A DNA stretch of 64,000 nucleotides from Turnera subulata (GCA_028386065.3 JAKUCV010007820.1:1-64000), one strand, 5' to 3'; positions 19,371-31,943 are shown, numbered from the stretch's first letter. Notes: a model not told the origin generated them from the letters alone. Translations and numbers: made by a program.

Positions 19371-20390
19371 TTAGGCAGCTTGATCATAGCAAGTAGGTTC
19401 TGAAATTGCCAAATTGCACCTCTCGTACACATCTGCCAATGGCCTGACTTTCAAGGGAGGAGAATCTGAATCATAGTCTTCTTCATTCAAGCTTTCTTCT
19501 TCACTTTGAATTTTTTTAACAATGGTTTCATGCCTTGTTACTTCATTTGACTCCCAATTCCAGAGAGCATCTTCATCAAACTTGACATCTCTACTTGTCA
19601 TTACTTGACCTGTGACCACATTGAACACTCTATAGCCCTTTGATTGAGAGCTATAACCAATAAAGATAGCTTTCTCAGCTTTTCCATCTAGCTTCTTTCT
19701 CTTCACATCAGGAACATGGACATATCATAATGAGCCAAAAACTTTCAAGTGCTTCACTGTTGGTTTCACACCACTCCAAGCTTCAACTGGAGTCATATCC
19801 TTCACCAATTTTGTTGGTAACCTATTGAGAAGATACAATGAAGTGTAGGCTGCCTCTGCCCAAAACCTTTGTGGCATTTTCTTTTCAGCTAACATACTTC
19901 TAACCATATTCATAATGGTCCTATTCCCCCTTTCTACTACTCCATTTTGCTGTAGGGAGTTGGCCACACTTAGCTGATGATCAATGCCTTGGTTGCTACA
20001 GAAATTTTCAAATTCAAAGGAAGTAAATTCCTTTCCTCTATCTGATCTCTACTTCTTCAAATTGCATCCACTTTGAGCTTCTACAAGTGCTTTAAATTTC
20101 TTGAAAACCAGAAAAGTTTCAAATTTGCGCCTCAACATATAAATTCAACACATTCTGCTGAAATCATCAATAAACAGCTGAAAATACAAATTACCACCAT
20201 TGGATAAAGTCTGTATTGGTCCACAAGAATCAATATGAACCAATTCTAGCTTCTCATTGGCTTTCCAATTTTCTTGAGCTAGAAATGAGTTTCTGTGCTT
20301 CTTACCAACTTGACAAGGTTCACAAACACCTTTTAACTCATTCAAAGTAGGCAAGTCCCTAATCAAACCATTCGTAGATGCATGCTTCAA
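19371..20390 (-). pseudogene. Copia integrase (decayed, several pieces)
   Basis: Fragments 20390-20145 (CEPCQVGKKHRNSF and LELVHIDSCGPI, the zinc-binding end and first catalytic Asp), 19967-19725 (QQNGVVERGNRTI with the catalytic Glu, then FWAEAAYTSLYLLNRLP) and 19706-19371 (GKAEKAIFIGYSSQSKGYRVF) form an integrase with its C-terminal linker. Stops and frameshifts separate the pieces. Confidence 0.82.
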
Positions 20391-20544
20391 AGATTGTAAA
20401 TTAGCATGACCACACCTACGATGCCATAAGTGAGCTCATCTTGTTCACAAGGAAGAGAACTTTCAGCCACAAAATCCCATCATACAGGGAAGCTACTGTT
20501 CTCCATTTTAACTTTGTTAAGTAACTTTCCATCTTTATCAACAA

Positions 20545-21000
20545 TCACACAAAAATCACCCTTGAATTCAACAACGTACTATTTTTGGCTATTTGAGACA
20601 CACTAAGTAAATTCTGCTTTAATGAGGGAACATAAAGAACATTAATGATGTACTTGATACCTTGATTGGTTTTCACAAAAACAACGCCTTTGCCTTCTAC
20701 TTGGATAATCTCACCATTTTCCACTTTGACCTGAGGTGTCACTGACTTGTCTAGCTCCTCAAACAATGTAGAGTCACAAGCCATGTGGTTAGTGCACCTA
20801 CTGTCAATAAGCCATGTGGTTAGTGCACCTACTGTCAATAAGCCATGTCCTTGAATCAGCTTTGCAATTTGGTGAAGAAACCATAAGCATAAGCTCTCTC
20901 CTATGAACTTCTTCTGTTTGCTGAGCATGTTTAGGTTGCATTTGCATGGGCTGCTCTTGATTTTGCTGCTTTGTATGCTTGGTTTTGCAGTATTTAGCAA
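20545..21000 (-). pseudogene. Copia protease region with 31-bp tandem duplication
   Basis: WLIDSRCTNHMACD corresponds to the copia protease start (WxxDSGCTNHM), with the active-site Gly changed to Arg. YVPSLKQNLLSVSQ is the typical downstream motif. A perfect 31-bp tandem duplication at 20780-20810 and 20811-20841 interrupts the frame at the active site. Confidence 0.8.
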
Positions 21001-21172
21001 TATGCCCTAACTTCTTGCTTATGTTGCAATTTTTAGTTTTCTAGCACTTGCTCTCAACGTGATTGAGTTTGCCACAAATGCTGCAGCCTGAAGTTGCTGG
21101 ATCCTTTCCCTTGCCGATAAAAATCTGGTTTCTGCCTTGATCATTCGACTTGTTTAAGCCAAATTTCTGCAC

Positions 21173-21826
21173 TTATTTCACTTGAAGAGCAATCTCAGAA
21201 TCAGCATCATCATCATCTTTATTCTTCATCCTTTGTTCATGTTCCAAGAGTGAGCCTATTAATTCATTTACGGACAGAGTGGTGAGGTCTTTTGTTTCCT
21301 CAATCACAGTCACTCCTGGTTCAAATCTCCTAGTAACCGTGTTGAGTATCTTCTCCACTAGCTTTGAATCTGGAATCGTTTCTCCTTGGAGCCACATTTG
21401 ATTAGCAAGCCCCTGGACCCTTGATGTATATTCCTTCACCTTTTCTCCCTCCTTCATTCTGATAATTTCAAATTCTCTTCTTATGGACTACATCCGGATT
21501 TGCTGGGCTTTTGCTGAACCTTGATACTGCTTTTCCAAAGTCTCCCAAGCTTCTTTTGTTGTATCACAATTGACTATTAAAGGAAAAACATCAGCAGATA
21601 CAAGGGAGAATCAATAGGATATTGTAAGATTATGCTTGTAGAGATTCTTCTTCAATTGATTTTGAGGTAGACTTGCAGGATTTTCAACTTCTTGAAAAAC
21701 CTTTTCAATCATCTGCCATAAGCCATTTGCAACAAGGAAAGCTTTAACCTGGATTACCCAATAATTGTAGTTCTCACCATAAAAAACTGGAGGAATTGGT
21801 AAACCTGTCTTGGCTGAAGGATTCAT
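21173..21826 (-). pseudogene. Copia Gag (decayed)
   Basis: The N-terminal part (21826-21611; PPVFYGENYNYWVIQVKAFL) is a copia Gag start. The 21457-21173 part (EYTSRVQGLANQMW, LVEKILNTVTRRFEP, LSVNELIGSLLEHEQR) is the typical capsid region. Stops separate the two. Confidence 0.82.
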
Positions 21827-21865
21827 AGCTAGGCCCCTTCAGATCAATTATGCTCTGCTACCAAT

Positions 21866-22627
21866 TGTTCGAAATGGGAGAGCACAACAGAAACTGGTGG
21901 GCAAATTCGGTGCAAGGTCCTTATACAAATTTTGGAAACTGGTGTACAAATTTGGTGCAGGGTCCGTATACAAATTCTGGAAATTTCCAAAAACACAAGA
22001 ACATTCAAGAACACTCAAGAACACCTAGAACACTTGATGAAGAATTATGATTCTGACACTAAACGGTTGTTGTATTTGTGATCAAACAACCTTAATTACT
22101 CTTAAAGAACACTCAGAAAAGAAAATAAATTGGTGTTTAACAAATCTCTCAAAGAATCACCCTCAAGAACTCAATGAAGAACACCAAGAACATTTAAGCA
22201 GAAAATTCCAGAAAATTAAATTATGTCAAGGTATAAAACATATAAACACACTCAAGAATGAGAAAACTGATTGGATTGTTTGTTCCAATTCCAATTGGAC
22301 TCATGTTTTCCAATACATCAACTAGAGAATGAGCAGCATACTTATAGCTTACAAAATTGTAGTCTAACAGGATAGCATCTAGTTAAGACTACCTAATTAA
22401 GTTTTGGCATGCCTGGACATAATTAATTAAGCATGCTAACACTACATTCTCCAAAGCTAATCCTGGCAGCTACTTTAAATTAAAGCAAAAGCATAGTATT
22501 AAAGATACAACAGACAATACATTAAAGATAGAGCATGCTGAAATACAACTTGCACTCTTTCCTCTTTTCCAGAGAAAAACCAGCTCATCAATACTTCAAT
22601 ATTCAAGACATCTGATCAACTTTAACA
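21866..22627 (-). repeat. 5' LTR of the minus-strand copia element
   Basis: This 762-bp LTR begins TGTTCGAAATGGG on the plus strand and ends ACTTTAACA. It is homologous along its length to 17049-17862. Confidence 0.85.
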
Positions 22628-23412
22628 ACAATAAAACTGCTATAAGCTCCTCTTTTGTTAGTTGTTGAAGAATTTTGATTGGTAGATGAAAAACCCATTA
22701 AGATTGAAGAACCCCTTTTGGATTATCTAAGAGGTAAAGAAGACAAGAAAAACAACCACTATAATGACCCCTTCTTTGATTTGTAAACAACTCCCTCAAA
22801 GCTCTTGTACATGTCTTGACACATCCATTTTTTTCTTCTTGTATGCTTTAGCTTTTGTGCAAGGAAAACAAACAACACATAAGGAAGAAGATAATGCGTA
22901 GTACAAGAAGGAAATTTCTATTATTTGGACTTTCCTTGCAAGTGAGCCCACATGGCTTTCAAAAAATCATATACAGAAAGAGAATGGGTTGAAAAGATAA
23001 TAATAGCCCAACATCTCCCAACAATAATAAGATGAGGATCACACTTACTTGGACTTACCAAAAAATAATTCAAGTCCACAAAATTTACAACATAAAAAAT
23101 ACAACTATATGAAAATACTTAGATTAACAATCTCCCCTTTTTTGATGATGTCAAACATGAGTAAATTATGAAAATGCATAACAAACGTATATAACATGAA
23201 CTCCCAATATTTAAAACCACAAAAAGTAAAATGATGAAGAAAGTAGGTAATAAACTCATATTTCTCCCCCTTTTGACTTCATCAACGAACCATAAAAATG
23301 AAGAAAACAAATATAAGAACTCCCCTTTACGAATGCAAAATTGGAATCCTATCACCATAACAAGTGCAAGCTTATCAAGAGATTCCACTATGATAATGTC
23401 CAAAGCAATAAG
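22628..23412 (-). repeat. Continuation of an older copia element: LTR end, polypurine tract, internal remnant
   Basis: A plus-strand TTAACA at about 23124-23129 is followed by TCTCCCCTTTTTTGATGATG, the complement of a SIRE/Maximus-type polypurine junction. This marks the outer end of an LTR that probably continues from 16527-17048. Bases 23143-23412 are AT-rich internal sequence of that element, cut at 23413 by another LTR. I see no coding capacity. Confidence 0.5.
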
Positions 23413-24455
23413 TGTAGGACCAAAAGTGCCTAAGAGGGAAGGGGTGAATTAGGCTTTAATCTTTTTTGGACAGAGAGAAGTATCTCTGTGGTGCAATGCG
23501 AGTGCTTAACGTAGGAAATGAGTAAGGGAAGTAGAGAGAAATTAACATAGGTGATTTAGAGTGGTACCCCCTCACCAGGTACCTCCACTACCTAAAGGTT
23601 CATTCCTTTAGGATTTGAAACACTCACTATACTTACGCTTTTGCAGGATCAACCTTAACCTTTACAAACACAAGCTTTTCTAGGCTAAGCTCTAACCATT
23701 ACAAGTTTTTCACAGGCTAAGCTCTAATCTTCACAAGCTTTTCACAGGCTAAGCTCTAACCTACCCTCAAATCTAATCCTGGACTTGAGTACCCAGCAAA
23801 ACTAAACCAAGTCTTGCTTACAAATTACCCCTTAGAATGTATTTTGCACAGTAAGCAGAAAAACCAGATCAGATAGCAAATCTTCTAGCACAAGTATACA
23901 CTCAGATTTTGCACAATTTCGGGGATGATCCTCCAGAGGTGTAAACGACCCTCTTTATAGAATGTGAGTGTGGGGGATAAGCTCCTGCAACGGCTACTGT
24001 ACTCCGGTTGACTTGTGTTCATAAAAGCTTCAGTTTGGTGCCGTTATGCATGTCAACTCCTTGGTTGCAAAGTATTACCAAATCTGGAAAGTTTGGACCA
24101 CCTTCTGGAGTTGAGTAGGAGTTAGGTGGGAACATCTTCTGCACTTCCATAAAGTCTTCCCTCTTACCTGTTCATGAATTCAAATGGCTAGAAGTGGGAT
24201 GTAAATGCTTGCAGGACCACACGCAACTTGCACAAAACGTTGATAGCCACAGCTTGTAGATATGGTATCGATAAGAACCATATCTCGTGTGTCTGAGATA
24301 TGGTATCAGCAAAAACCATAATTCTTCCTGTAAGCGAAAATCAACACAAGCAAAGATAACAACATACGTGTAATTTGTTAGTCATCAAAACCAGAAAATC
24401 AACATGGTTAATCACAGTTTATCATTAAGAGGTGATTAACCCTAATTTTTTGTCA
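23413..24455 (-). repeat. LTR of a minus-strand SIRE/Maximus-like element
   Basis: On the plus strand it begins TGTAGGACCAAAAGTGCC and ends TTTTTTGTCA. It is followed by ATAATCTCCCTCCTTTTGATGATGACAA, the complement of a polypurine tract. The LTR contains inverted repeats such as AGATATGGT/ACCATATCT at 24258-24285. The left flank is ATAAG; the matching right flank was lost with the 5' part of the element. Confidence 0.65.
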
Positions 24456-25265
24456 ATAATCTCCCTCCTTTTGATGATGACAAATTTGTGTTGATTTTAC
24501 ATGTAACAAGGGCTTTGAAAATGTACTCATGTTTTGAAAAGCTCCCCATGTTTTGTTGCTCCCCCTTTTGAAAACATTTTTGTAATTCAACAAGGATAAA
24601 TTTTAAAAAGCATATGAAGTATTCCTTGTGAATTTTATATTGGCAATCAGCCAATCATATATCTCCCCCTTTATTTTCCACATTCTACACAAAAGATTAG
24701 TTGAATGCATAGTAACAGATACGAAGTCGCACAACATTCATTATCGTAAATTTTGGTCTGTGGCAGAAACCAATTCTTATACTTAAGTGTGGATTTTGAT
24801 AAAAACCAGATTTTTCAACTCCACACTTCCTGCATAAAACTCAATGAGAATAAGCATATATGGTTTTATTACCAACCATATCACAATAGTAGCATCAACT
24901 AATGCTTTCAACAGAGCCTGCATAATCAAACATATGTACGCATATTTCTCTAGTGTTTTGGTTTCTCACAGAAACCAAAATCATTGTTCCTGCATGCATT
25001 CAATCAACATAATAACAGATTTCTCTCCCTTTTGGCATCAACAGAAAGGGAGTATAACAAAGATCATGCAAAAAAATCTAAACATTCAAAAGAGTAATAG
25101 CCAATGGCATCAACCACAATATCCTAACAAATAGAAAATATCCAGAAAGATCAACATGCAAAAGAAGAACCAAGTGATAATACTAACAGAGATGCAATGC
25201 ATGATTTCTATGACATCAGATCTAGAAAGGCTTCAGTCATCATTAGAGGATACTTGAGAAGGGAA
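24456..25265 (-). other. Noncoding 3' region with multiple hairpin words
   Basis: No ORF of note. The stretch holds several inverted repeats: AAGTGTGGA/TCCACACTT (24785-24828), ATATGGT/ACCATAT (24858-24881) and the strong hairpin TTTTGGTTTCT-CAC-AGAAACCAAAA (24956-24980). Short CTCCCCCTTTT pyrimidine tracts recur near 24555 and 24662. Confidence 0.6.
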
Positions 25266-26834
25266 TCAGGAAAGAACCAGCTCAAATTGAGCCATCATCT
25301 CATCCTTCAGATCAGAGATCACTTTATGGATAACAACCATTTTTGTCTCTAAAAGACTCAAACGAGTGCCTAGATCATCCATCATAGTTTCCTTAGCACT
25401 TGCCCCAGCACGAATCACTTCATACTTCCCATTTGTGCCAATCTTGATGCTCATATTGGACAAGGTTTTGCGATCAATGAGCCCAACCGGCTGAAGAGTA
25501 GCATTTTTTTGGTGATTTCACACCAAATCTTCGCAATCAGTGTAATCAGACGGCCATGACTTTTGGGTTTATAGAGGGCCAAGTGGTGAAGAATCTGATA
25601 TTCGCAACAAATTGGACTCTTCTCCATGAGGCAAGCAACTAGCCATAAATCAGCATTGGAGATCTCATTGAAGTACCAAGGGCGTGGCAAGATTACTCGG
25701 GTGAGCATGTACAACACTGCTCTAGCAAGACGGGTAGTCTGCTGATATGTGCCTTTCTTGTTAGATCCATACACCAATATTGTTTGCTAACTGTAAGATG
25801 GAGCTCATTTGATATTCACTTTAACACCAGACTTGGTGTCGTAGTGCTTGATAGTGCATTTCTTGGGCTTGAGCACATCTTGGATAATATCTTCAGTCAC
25901 CTTGATATTTTTGCCCCACATAGTGCTCACCAAATACTTGACCTCATAATTCTTGTCTATCTTCATATGCAGATTCATGTAGAACTCAGCCACAGTCCCT
26001 TCATCCGTTTGGGTCTACAAGGTGGCCAAATAGTCGAGCTTGAAATACTTCAGAATGGGAGTGATTCCGAGATCTTCAAAGTCTTTCAAGACCACATTAT
26101 AGTCCTAAGTGAGTGTCGTGAACTGCTTTGTTCCATCCTCTTTTTTTGTCAATCCATCAGATTTGGCAGTTGACTTGGCCTTGGCAATTGACTTGGCCTT
26201 TTTCTTTCGAAGCTCAGGAACTTCTTCTTCCTCTTCGGACTCCTGATTCTCCTCATCATCATTATCCTCATTGTCGTCATCGGCTTCTTCTTCTTCCTCT
26301 TGTTCTTCTTCTTCATCCTCTTGTTCCTCCTCAATTTCATCATCTTCTTTCTCTTATTTCTCTTCTTCGTCTTCTTTTCCATTTTTTTCTTCCTCTTCCT
26401 CATCATTATCATGCTCCTCAAATTCAACATTATCTTCATCTTTCTCCTTTTCTTGCTCGTCATCAGAGTAGAACTTGGAGATGAAATCATCTGCGGGATT
26501 CTCTTCAAGATCTGGTTTTTCAGCAACCAAATCATCCTCAGCACCTTGCACTCTTTTCAGAATCATCGCCCTTGACTCTTTTTCTATTCTTGGAGATCTT
26601 TGCATCAGCCATCTCCTTATTAGAATCAGAGTCAATCAACTAGACTTTGGTATCCCGCCTCACTTTCTTTCCTGTCTGCCTGACTATTCCTTTGTCGAGA
26701 AGACGAGCACTTGGTTTCCTCATTGTAGGAGTTTTGGTTTTTCGAGAAACCACAACAGTTCTCTTCTGCTTCTTTGGTGCATCAGGCTTGTGAGTTAACC
26801 CAGACTTTCCAGACTGCTTCTCCAACTCCTCCAC
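25266..26834 (-). pseudogene. 3' accessory ORF of the minus-strand SIRE-like element (decayed)
   Basis: Reading leftward there are four parts. First is a basic segment (26834-26640; APKKQKRTVVVSRKTKTPT). Second is a long Asp/Glu-rich block (about 26560-26200). Third is a globular segment (25993-25805; FYMNLHMKIDKNYEVKYLVS). Fourth is 25777-25266, with LYMLTRVILPRPWYF and ACLMEKSPICCEYQILHHLALYKPKSHG. The last matches the plus-strand element at 42749-43120 closely (TLTRVIMPRKN, CLIEKSSICFGTLILHHMGIYKEHSHG). Several stops and frameshifts break it. Confidence 0.75.
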
Positions 26835-27192
26835 TTGTTTTTGTTTCCCTGACAGGTATGGGAAACATAAATAGGTAACTAAATTTTGCAGAACTCAACT
26901 GCCCTGCCTCTGCCTTTTCCTTCCGGTTAATAACCGCTGGCACTTACAGAATGGTTTTTCCCAAAAACCATATTTCTATACTATCTACTTATAAATGGTT
27001 TCTTATAAAACCAGATCTTTCCAAATTTCCCTTCAGCATTTTTGATGATTCGAACACCTTTTAAAAGTGTCCTCGTTTGCTTGAACGCATAGTACTTGTG
27101 TGCAAGTGTTGTGAATGCAATAGCCTAGTATGATGCATGAACATATATGCATAGATATGCTTTACGCAACAACCAAATTTACTCACTGGCTT

Positions 27193-27428
27193 TTAAGGTA
27201 GAATGCACATTTCCAGTTCAAGTCTGATCTTTGTAAATTGGTCCTTTTTGAGTGGCTTTGTAAAAATATCAGCAAGTTGATTTTCAGTCTTGACAAACTC
27301 AATGGCCACATCTTTCTTCAACACATGTTTTCGGATAAAGTGGTGTCGAACTTCAATATGCTTAGTCCGAGAGTGTTGCACAGAATTTTTGGCCAAATTG
27401 ATTGCATTGGAACTATCACAATATGAGT
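27193..27428 (-). pseudogene. C-terminal RNase H of the minus-strand SIRE-like element
   Basis: Codons read YCDSSNAINLAKNSVQHSRT, KHIEVRHHFIRKHVLKKD, then QLADIFTKPLKKDQFTKIR, nearly identical to the end of the RT/RNase H ORF at 38377-40269. Similarity stops near 27428, so the element is truncated there and everything 5' of this point is lost. Confidence 0.85.
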
Positions 27429-29606
27429 AGAGGTCTTTGTACCTACGTAACCTTTGTGTTCACAACATACACTAACGAATATGTAACTGTCAGGATTATG
27501 ACATAAGAGGTATCCTGAGCGTATTTCTCCACATCTAGAATCCCACAAATTTTTTAAGAATTAAAATTTACGGTGAAAATAAAGCAATAGAACAATAGAA
27601 AAAATAATAAAAAAAATTATCCATTGGGTATCTGGGTAACAATCAGGTTTTTGGAACAGTTAGGTCAAGGGTTTGGGGTTGGTAGCGTGCTGGGCCCACA
27701 TACACACGATGGATCCGACTTGTTTATCCAATCCGCCAAAACAACGTTGTCTTGAAACACTTCCCATTCCCCAAATCCGGGCAGCCTGCCACATGAGTAG
27801 GTACTTGTCCCCTAGTTCACGATTGGCTTACTATTAGCACCCAAATCTTGCCAGTCTAGTTTTGTATTATGTCCTTAAATTTAGTTCTGTCAAAGTTTGC
27901 ATTCTATCACATTTAGAGCTTATAAAAATTTAAAAATATTTTCTAAGGATCGTGGGGACCACATATGCATCATTTGATCGTGCAAATAAAATAATTTGGG
28001 ACCTCTCGGAATTTTCTTGAAATTTTTTGGGAGAGTGGCTAAAAATTTTTTTTGCCTAAGGGCGTACCGGTCATGTACATGACTGCATGGTCATAAGGCA
28101 AGCCCTACTGGTCATAGTTCGTGAAATAATGCCTGAAGCTATAGCTAGCCATGCATGCATGCCCCACAGCCACGCCTCCCCAACCTTGGCTGGCCAGCTA
28201 CCTACCTCCACAACAATGCATGGTCGGTGGCCACTCATAGCTCGGAAATGGTGCCCTGGTCTCAAGTGTCTGATTTTGCATCATCCATGAAAAATTAGGT
28301 TTTTGTAATTTAAAGGCCATTTTACGAACAAATTTTAGACATGAAAACGTTTCGTCCACATTTTTTTGGGAATTTTTTTAGATCTAGGTGGGCCCTGTTT
28401 GTGCTTTCCAAAGTTTTTGACCTGAAGCCATCACGGTCACCACGGTGACTGGCCAGTCACCTTTTCTAAACTCGGTGACCGGTGAGTCACATATTTTCAA
28501 TTAAAGCCATGAGTAGATGACCGATAACTGAAGCCAAGAGCAACCATCTGGGCTCATGTTTACGACTATGCCACTCCTAGGAAAAACTATAAATAGGGGG
28601 TCCCCTGCCCCTCATATTTCCTCACCCAAGACCCACGCTCTCTTAGTGCACATTTTTTCGCTTTTCTATCTCCCTCCCCCGTCCCACTCTATGTTGATAA
28701 AAAAGGGTTTGATTTTTCGCCCTCCTCTACCTCTCTTATCCCCCTCTAAGATCAGAATTCGGGCGTGGAGCCGTCATTTTCCTGAGCATTCTCTGCGGAA
28801 TTGGTCTCTACCTATTTATGCTTGTGTCTCGCTCTTCTCACCAGTAGTTCGGCACAATTGAGTCCAGGAGCCGGGTCATTCCCCGACCTCTGCCAGATCA
28901 ATGGGTTGGAGCCCAAAGAAAAGCTTCAAGGATAACTTCTCAATCCCTTTTGTGTGCATCTATGCTTGTTTTTCATGGCATCGTAATGCTGAATTTTTGT
29001 TTATTCTTTGTTTGATTATGTGATTGTTTTTTGCGTGCATGTTTGTGTGTGGGGATCTATGGGGCTGGCTAGGCAACTCCCTAAGATTGGCCCATTCAAA
29101 CTCTCCAGATTTCATACGACGACTCTTGATTTAAGTTATTCTTGGACGCTTTGTTTAAAGTTCTAAAATTGGTTTGAACACAAAACTTGTCTTTCAAAAT
29201 CTACTTTCCATAAGAAGACTTTTGCATCTAAATGCTTTCCAACAACATAATGCATAGATAGCTAGCCTGCTTTCTCTTAGATAGCAGATGAATGAGTTTT
29301 GAACACTCTTATTGTACTTTTTATTAAACGAGTGAGTTAAATCTCCAAATCTAGGAAAGTTGCATTGTTGTTTTCTTCAGAAAAAAAAATTGAAAAGTTA
29401 TTTTTTAAAGCACTTAGCTGAGAGCTAAAGATTTGAGAAAGCGTTGTGGAGTAAACTATGTCCTGGTGCTGTCGTATGGGATTTTGAGAGTTCATTTAAT
29501 GAGCACCTTAGCCAATCATAAATTACCGTCTAGTTAGACTCAGGGGTTCCCATTTGATAACTACAAGAGCTTTGAACTCACTAACAGGGGGTACATAAGC
29601 AGTCTT
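27429..29606 (+). repeat. Probable decayed gypsy-type LTR, upstream part
   Basis: No gene is visible. CTATAAATAGGGGG near 28588 is a strong TATA box followed by CT-rich leader-like sequence, as in a retrotransposon promoter. The region resumes after the solo LTR at 30901 and reaches a possible primer site TGGTGGCGACTCC at 31199. The left boundary is not clear. Confidence 0.35.
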
Positions 29607-30900
29607 TGTTCGTGCAAAACCGGCTGCAAGTGCACAGCGTTGCTGTAGTAAACAAGGTCGATTCACAGGGACTGTGAAACAATACTGACCTCAGGCTCTC
29701 GATCAATTAGACTATAAAAAAAAAAAGTAAATAACCAATAGTGATTTGAGAGTAATGATTCAAAATATAAAAGACAAATAAAATAAATAGCAAGAAATAA
29801 AAGAGAGTGAGATAATAAATAGAATCAATCACGCAAACAGATCAGAGAAAAGAAGGTTGCCTGTCGATTGGGAGGAGAACGCAGTGGATGGAGACATAGG
29901 TTGTCTGGGGTTCACTACAGTGTTGTTGTCTAACTACAATTCAATATTCTGGTGCTTAAATTTGCAACTACTGTCACAAACAGAAATAAACCTACCCTAG
30001 TTCTGGAACAACCTGCTTTCGTTAGTGAAGCTCTTCCGTAAGGCGCAATGCCGCTGTTCCAGGCGCTGTTATCCTCAACTATCCTAAAATTCTCTTTCGA
30101 TAATTGGTAAGGTAGAGGCTTGATATAGAACTGTCTGAGTTCTTAGTTTCTCCGTTAGGTGCGTCACTAAGGCGTCTAAGAAAGTGTTTGAGGGAGATCA
30201 AGCCGCAGACACTGTTAAGCTCTCTATATCAAATCAAGGTAAGAACAAATTGAAAGAAACCAGAAACATGAATCATAAATTAAACATCATACTGTAGCTA
30301 CATCCCTGGAATCTAGACAGAAGAATTAGTTCATGGAGAAAGATAAAAACAATAAAAATAGTGTTGACGACATGCTTACAATAAAAACCCTAAAAACTAT
30401 CACTTTTCTTCAGCCTTCAGAATTCTTCTCTTCCGACTTCATGTAGTAGCCAACCTCCCTTTTAGGGTTTTTGTCTCTTCTCTATTTATATCCTCGAGTC
30501 TTCAATTAAAACCCTAAGACTTAGAGAATAAGTAATCTTTGTAAAAATGGCGAAAATAGACTTCTTTCCGTAGGAGTAGTGTCCAAGTGCATCCTCTGAT
30601 TACTCCTAGAGTGTAGGTGAAAACCGTCATAAATAATGCACTGATTCCAAAATTCCTTGACGACAGCGACGCTGTTGGCTGTCTAGACTATTTTTGCAAG
30701 CAGCGTCGCTGCTGAACCAAAATTCGCCGAACAAGCTCCAGATTACGCCAAATTGCACCTGAAAGCAACCATGGATGAGGAAAGATAGTTTTGACTGAAA
30801 AAAAAAGTGATTTAGTACCTAAATGCATGAATAATTGATGAATGCAAGGCCAAAAGTCAATAATGTGCGCTGTAAAATATATGAAATTTCATGCACATCA
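29607..30900 (+). mobile_element. Solo LTR, probably of a gypsy-type element
   Basis: The 1294-bp block runs from TGTTCGTGCAAAACCGG to ATTTCATGCACATCA, flanked by a perfect 5-bp duplication GTCTT (29602-29606 and 30901-30905). It has TG...CA ends and no internal genes. The beginning, with AAGTGCACAGCGTTGCTGTAG and AGGTCGATTCACAGGGACTG, resembles the start of known plant gypsy LTRs. Removing it joins the flanking gypsy-like sequence. Confidence 0.82.
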
Positions 30901-31943
30901 GTCTTAAGTGGACGAGACTCAGACTCAAATGTTCTACTTTTTTGCACTGCACTTCACATCGCATGCAAACTTTTCAAACATGCACTACATATTTGTTTGC
31001 TTGTTTGTAACTTGAAGTACTTGTTTAATCCGACTATGAAATGTACACATTGACCTTGGTATCCAATATTGTCGGCATCGTCCCAATAAAGACGGCAGCT
31101 AGCAGTAAACGAATCTCCTGACCCTCCTCTTGGTTTGAAGATCTATGCTTTATCCGGTGGCATTTCTGGGTTTTTCTCAAGTTTCTCCTAATAAGCTTGG
31201 TGGCGACTCCTTGTTTGTGGACAATTAAGAGAACACCAAGAACAATATGTGCCATACATTCTTGTGAGTTTGTTCGAATTTGTGATAGTTACTTCCTGAG
31301 GAAGGGCTTGATGCTGAGAACAAAAAAAAAATTTGAGTGAGAGCGAGCCTCTCATGTCCATAAAGAAGCAATAAAGTTCACAAGTCAAGCCTATTCTCAA
31401 ATAAGGAGCGAAATGAACACGTCTGGTCCAAGTGCGAATACCGTGCAGGCATATTCTGTTGAGATTGCTTGGTTTTAAGTGAGACCATTGTGACTCCTCC
31501 AGTTGCATCTAGGAATATGTTTGGAATGAAGGTTCTTGAGAAAGCGGTTAATTCGCCAATTCCAAAAATCATCGAATCGGTTCTATCCACTCGAATCAAG
31601 TAAACTCAAATGTATTTGGGAAGAATAATCGCAACTTGCAGGTCATCGCATTTAAGCCACTGCCACGGTGCAATATCCCTACCAACCGAGCCAGGGTGCA
31701 GTGCTCACACATATCCATGGAAAGTTAAGGTACATGATTAGCCAAACAAAAAGTAGTGGTTTACAATTGGCCAAAATGAAAATGTTCATGACCCTAAAAC
31801 ATTATATCCACTCTACTACTTCTGGTGGAAGCAACCACTCTTCCTATCACTTCTTTAGGAAAATGGTATTTAACCATGACTATATCAGTGAGTGAGAGTT
31901 GGAGGAAATAGTAAATTATAATAATTTTTTACTTTGATCTTAC
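30901..31943 (+). repeat. Decayed gypsy-like LTR end, possible primer site and Gag relic
   Basis: TGGTGGCGACTCC at 31199-31211 resembles tRNA-primed sites of plant gypsy elements. From about 31400 a broken frame reads VTPPVASRNMFGMKVLEKAV, which could be Gag-derived; I cannot assign it. From about 31650 to 31943 there is only AT-rich sequence up to the CTTAC duplication. Confidence 0.3.
31939..31943. other. Target-site duplication, left copy (CTTAC)
   Basis: CTTAC immediately precedes the 5' LTR and recurs at 45165-45169 immediately after the 3' LTR. Confidence 0.9.

Larger units (their letters stand above)
17049..22627 (-). mobile_element. Decayed Ty1/copia retrotransposon, near full length, minus strand
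   Basis: LTRs at 17049-17862 and 21866-22627 bracket Gag, protease, integrase, RT and RNase H fragments in copia order on the minus strand. The right LTR is preceded (plus strand) by GCTCTGCTACCAATT, the complement of an initiator-Met primer site (AATTGGTAGCAGAGC). The left LTR is followed by the complement of a CAAGCAGGAG polypurine tract. Flanks read ATAAT (17044-17048) and ACAAT (22628-22632), an imperfect target duplication. Every gene is interrupted by stops or frameshifts. Confidence 0.88.

Noticed and set aside
26149..26544. Long basic minus-strand ORF (Lys/Arg/Met-rich), and plus-strand Ser/Phe/Leu-rich ORFs at 26128-26575.
   Set aside because: They are out-of-frame shadows of the GA-rich DNA encoding the acidic block of the accessory ORF.
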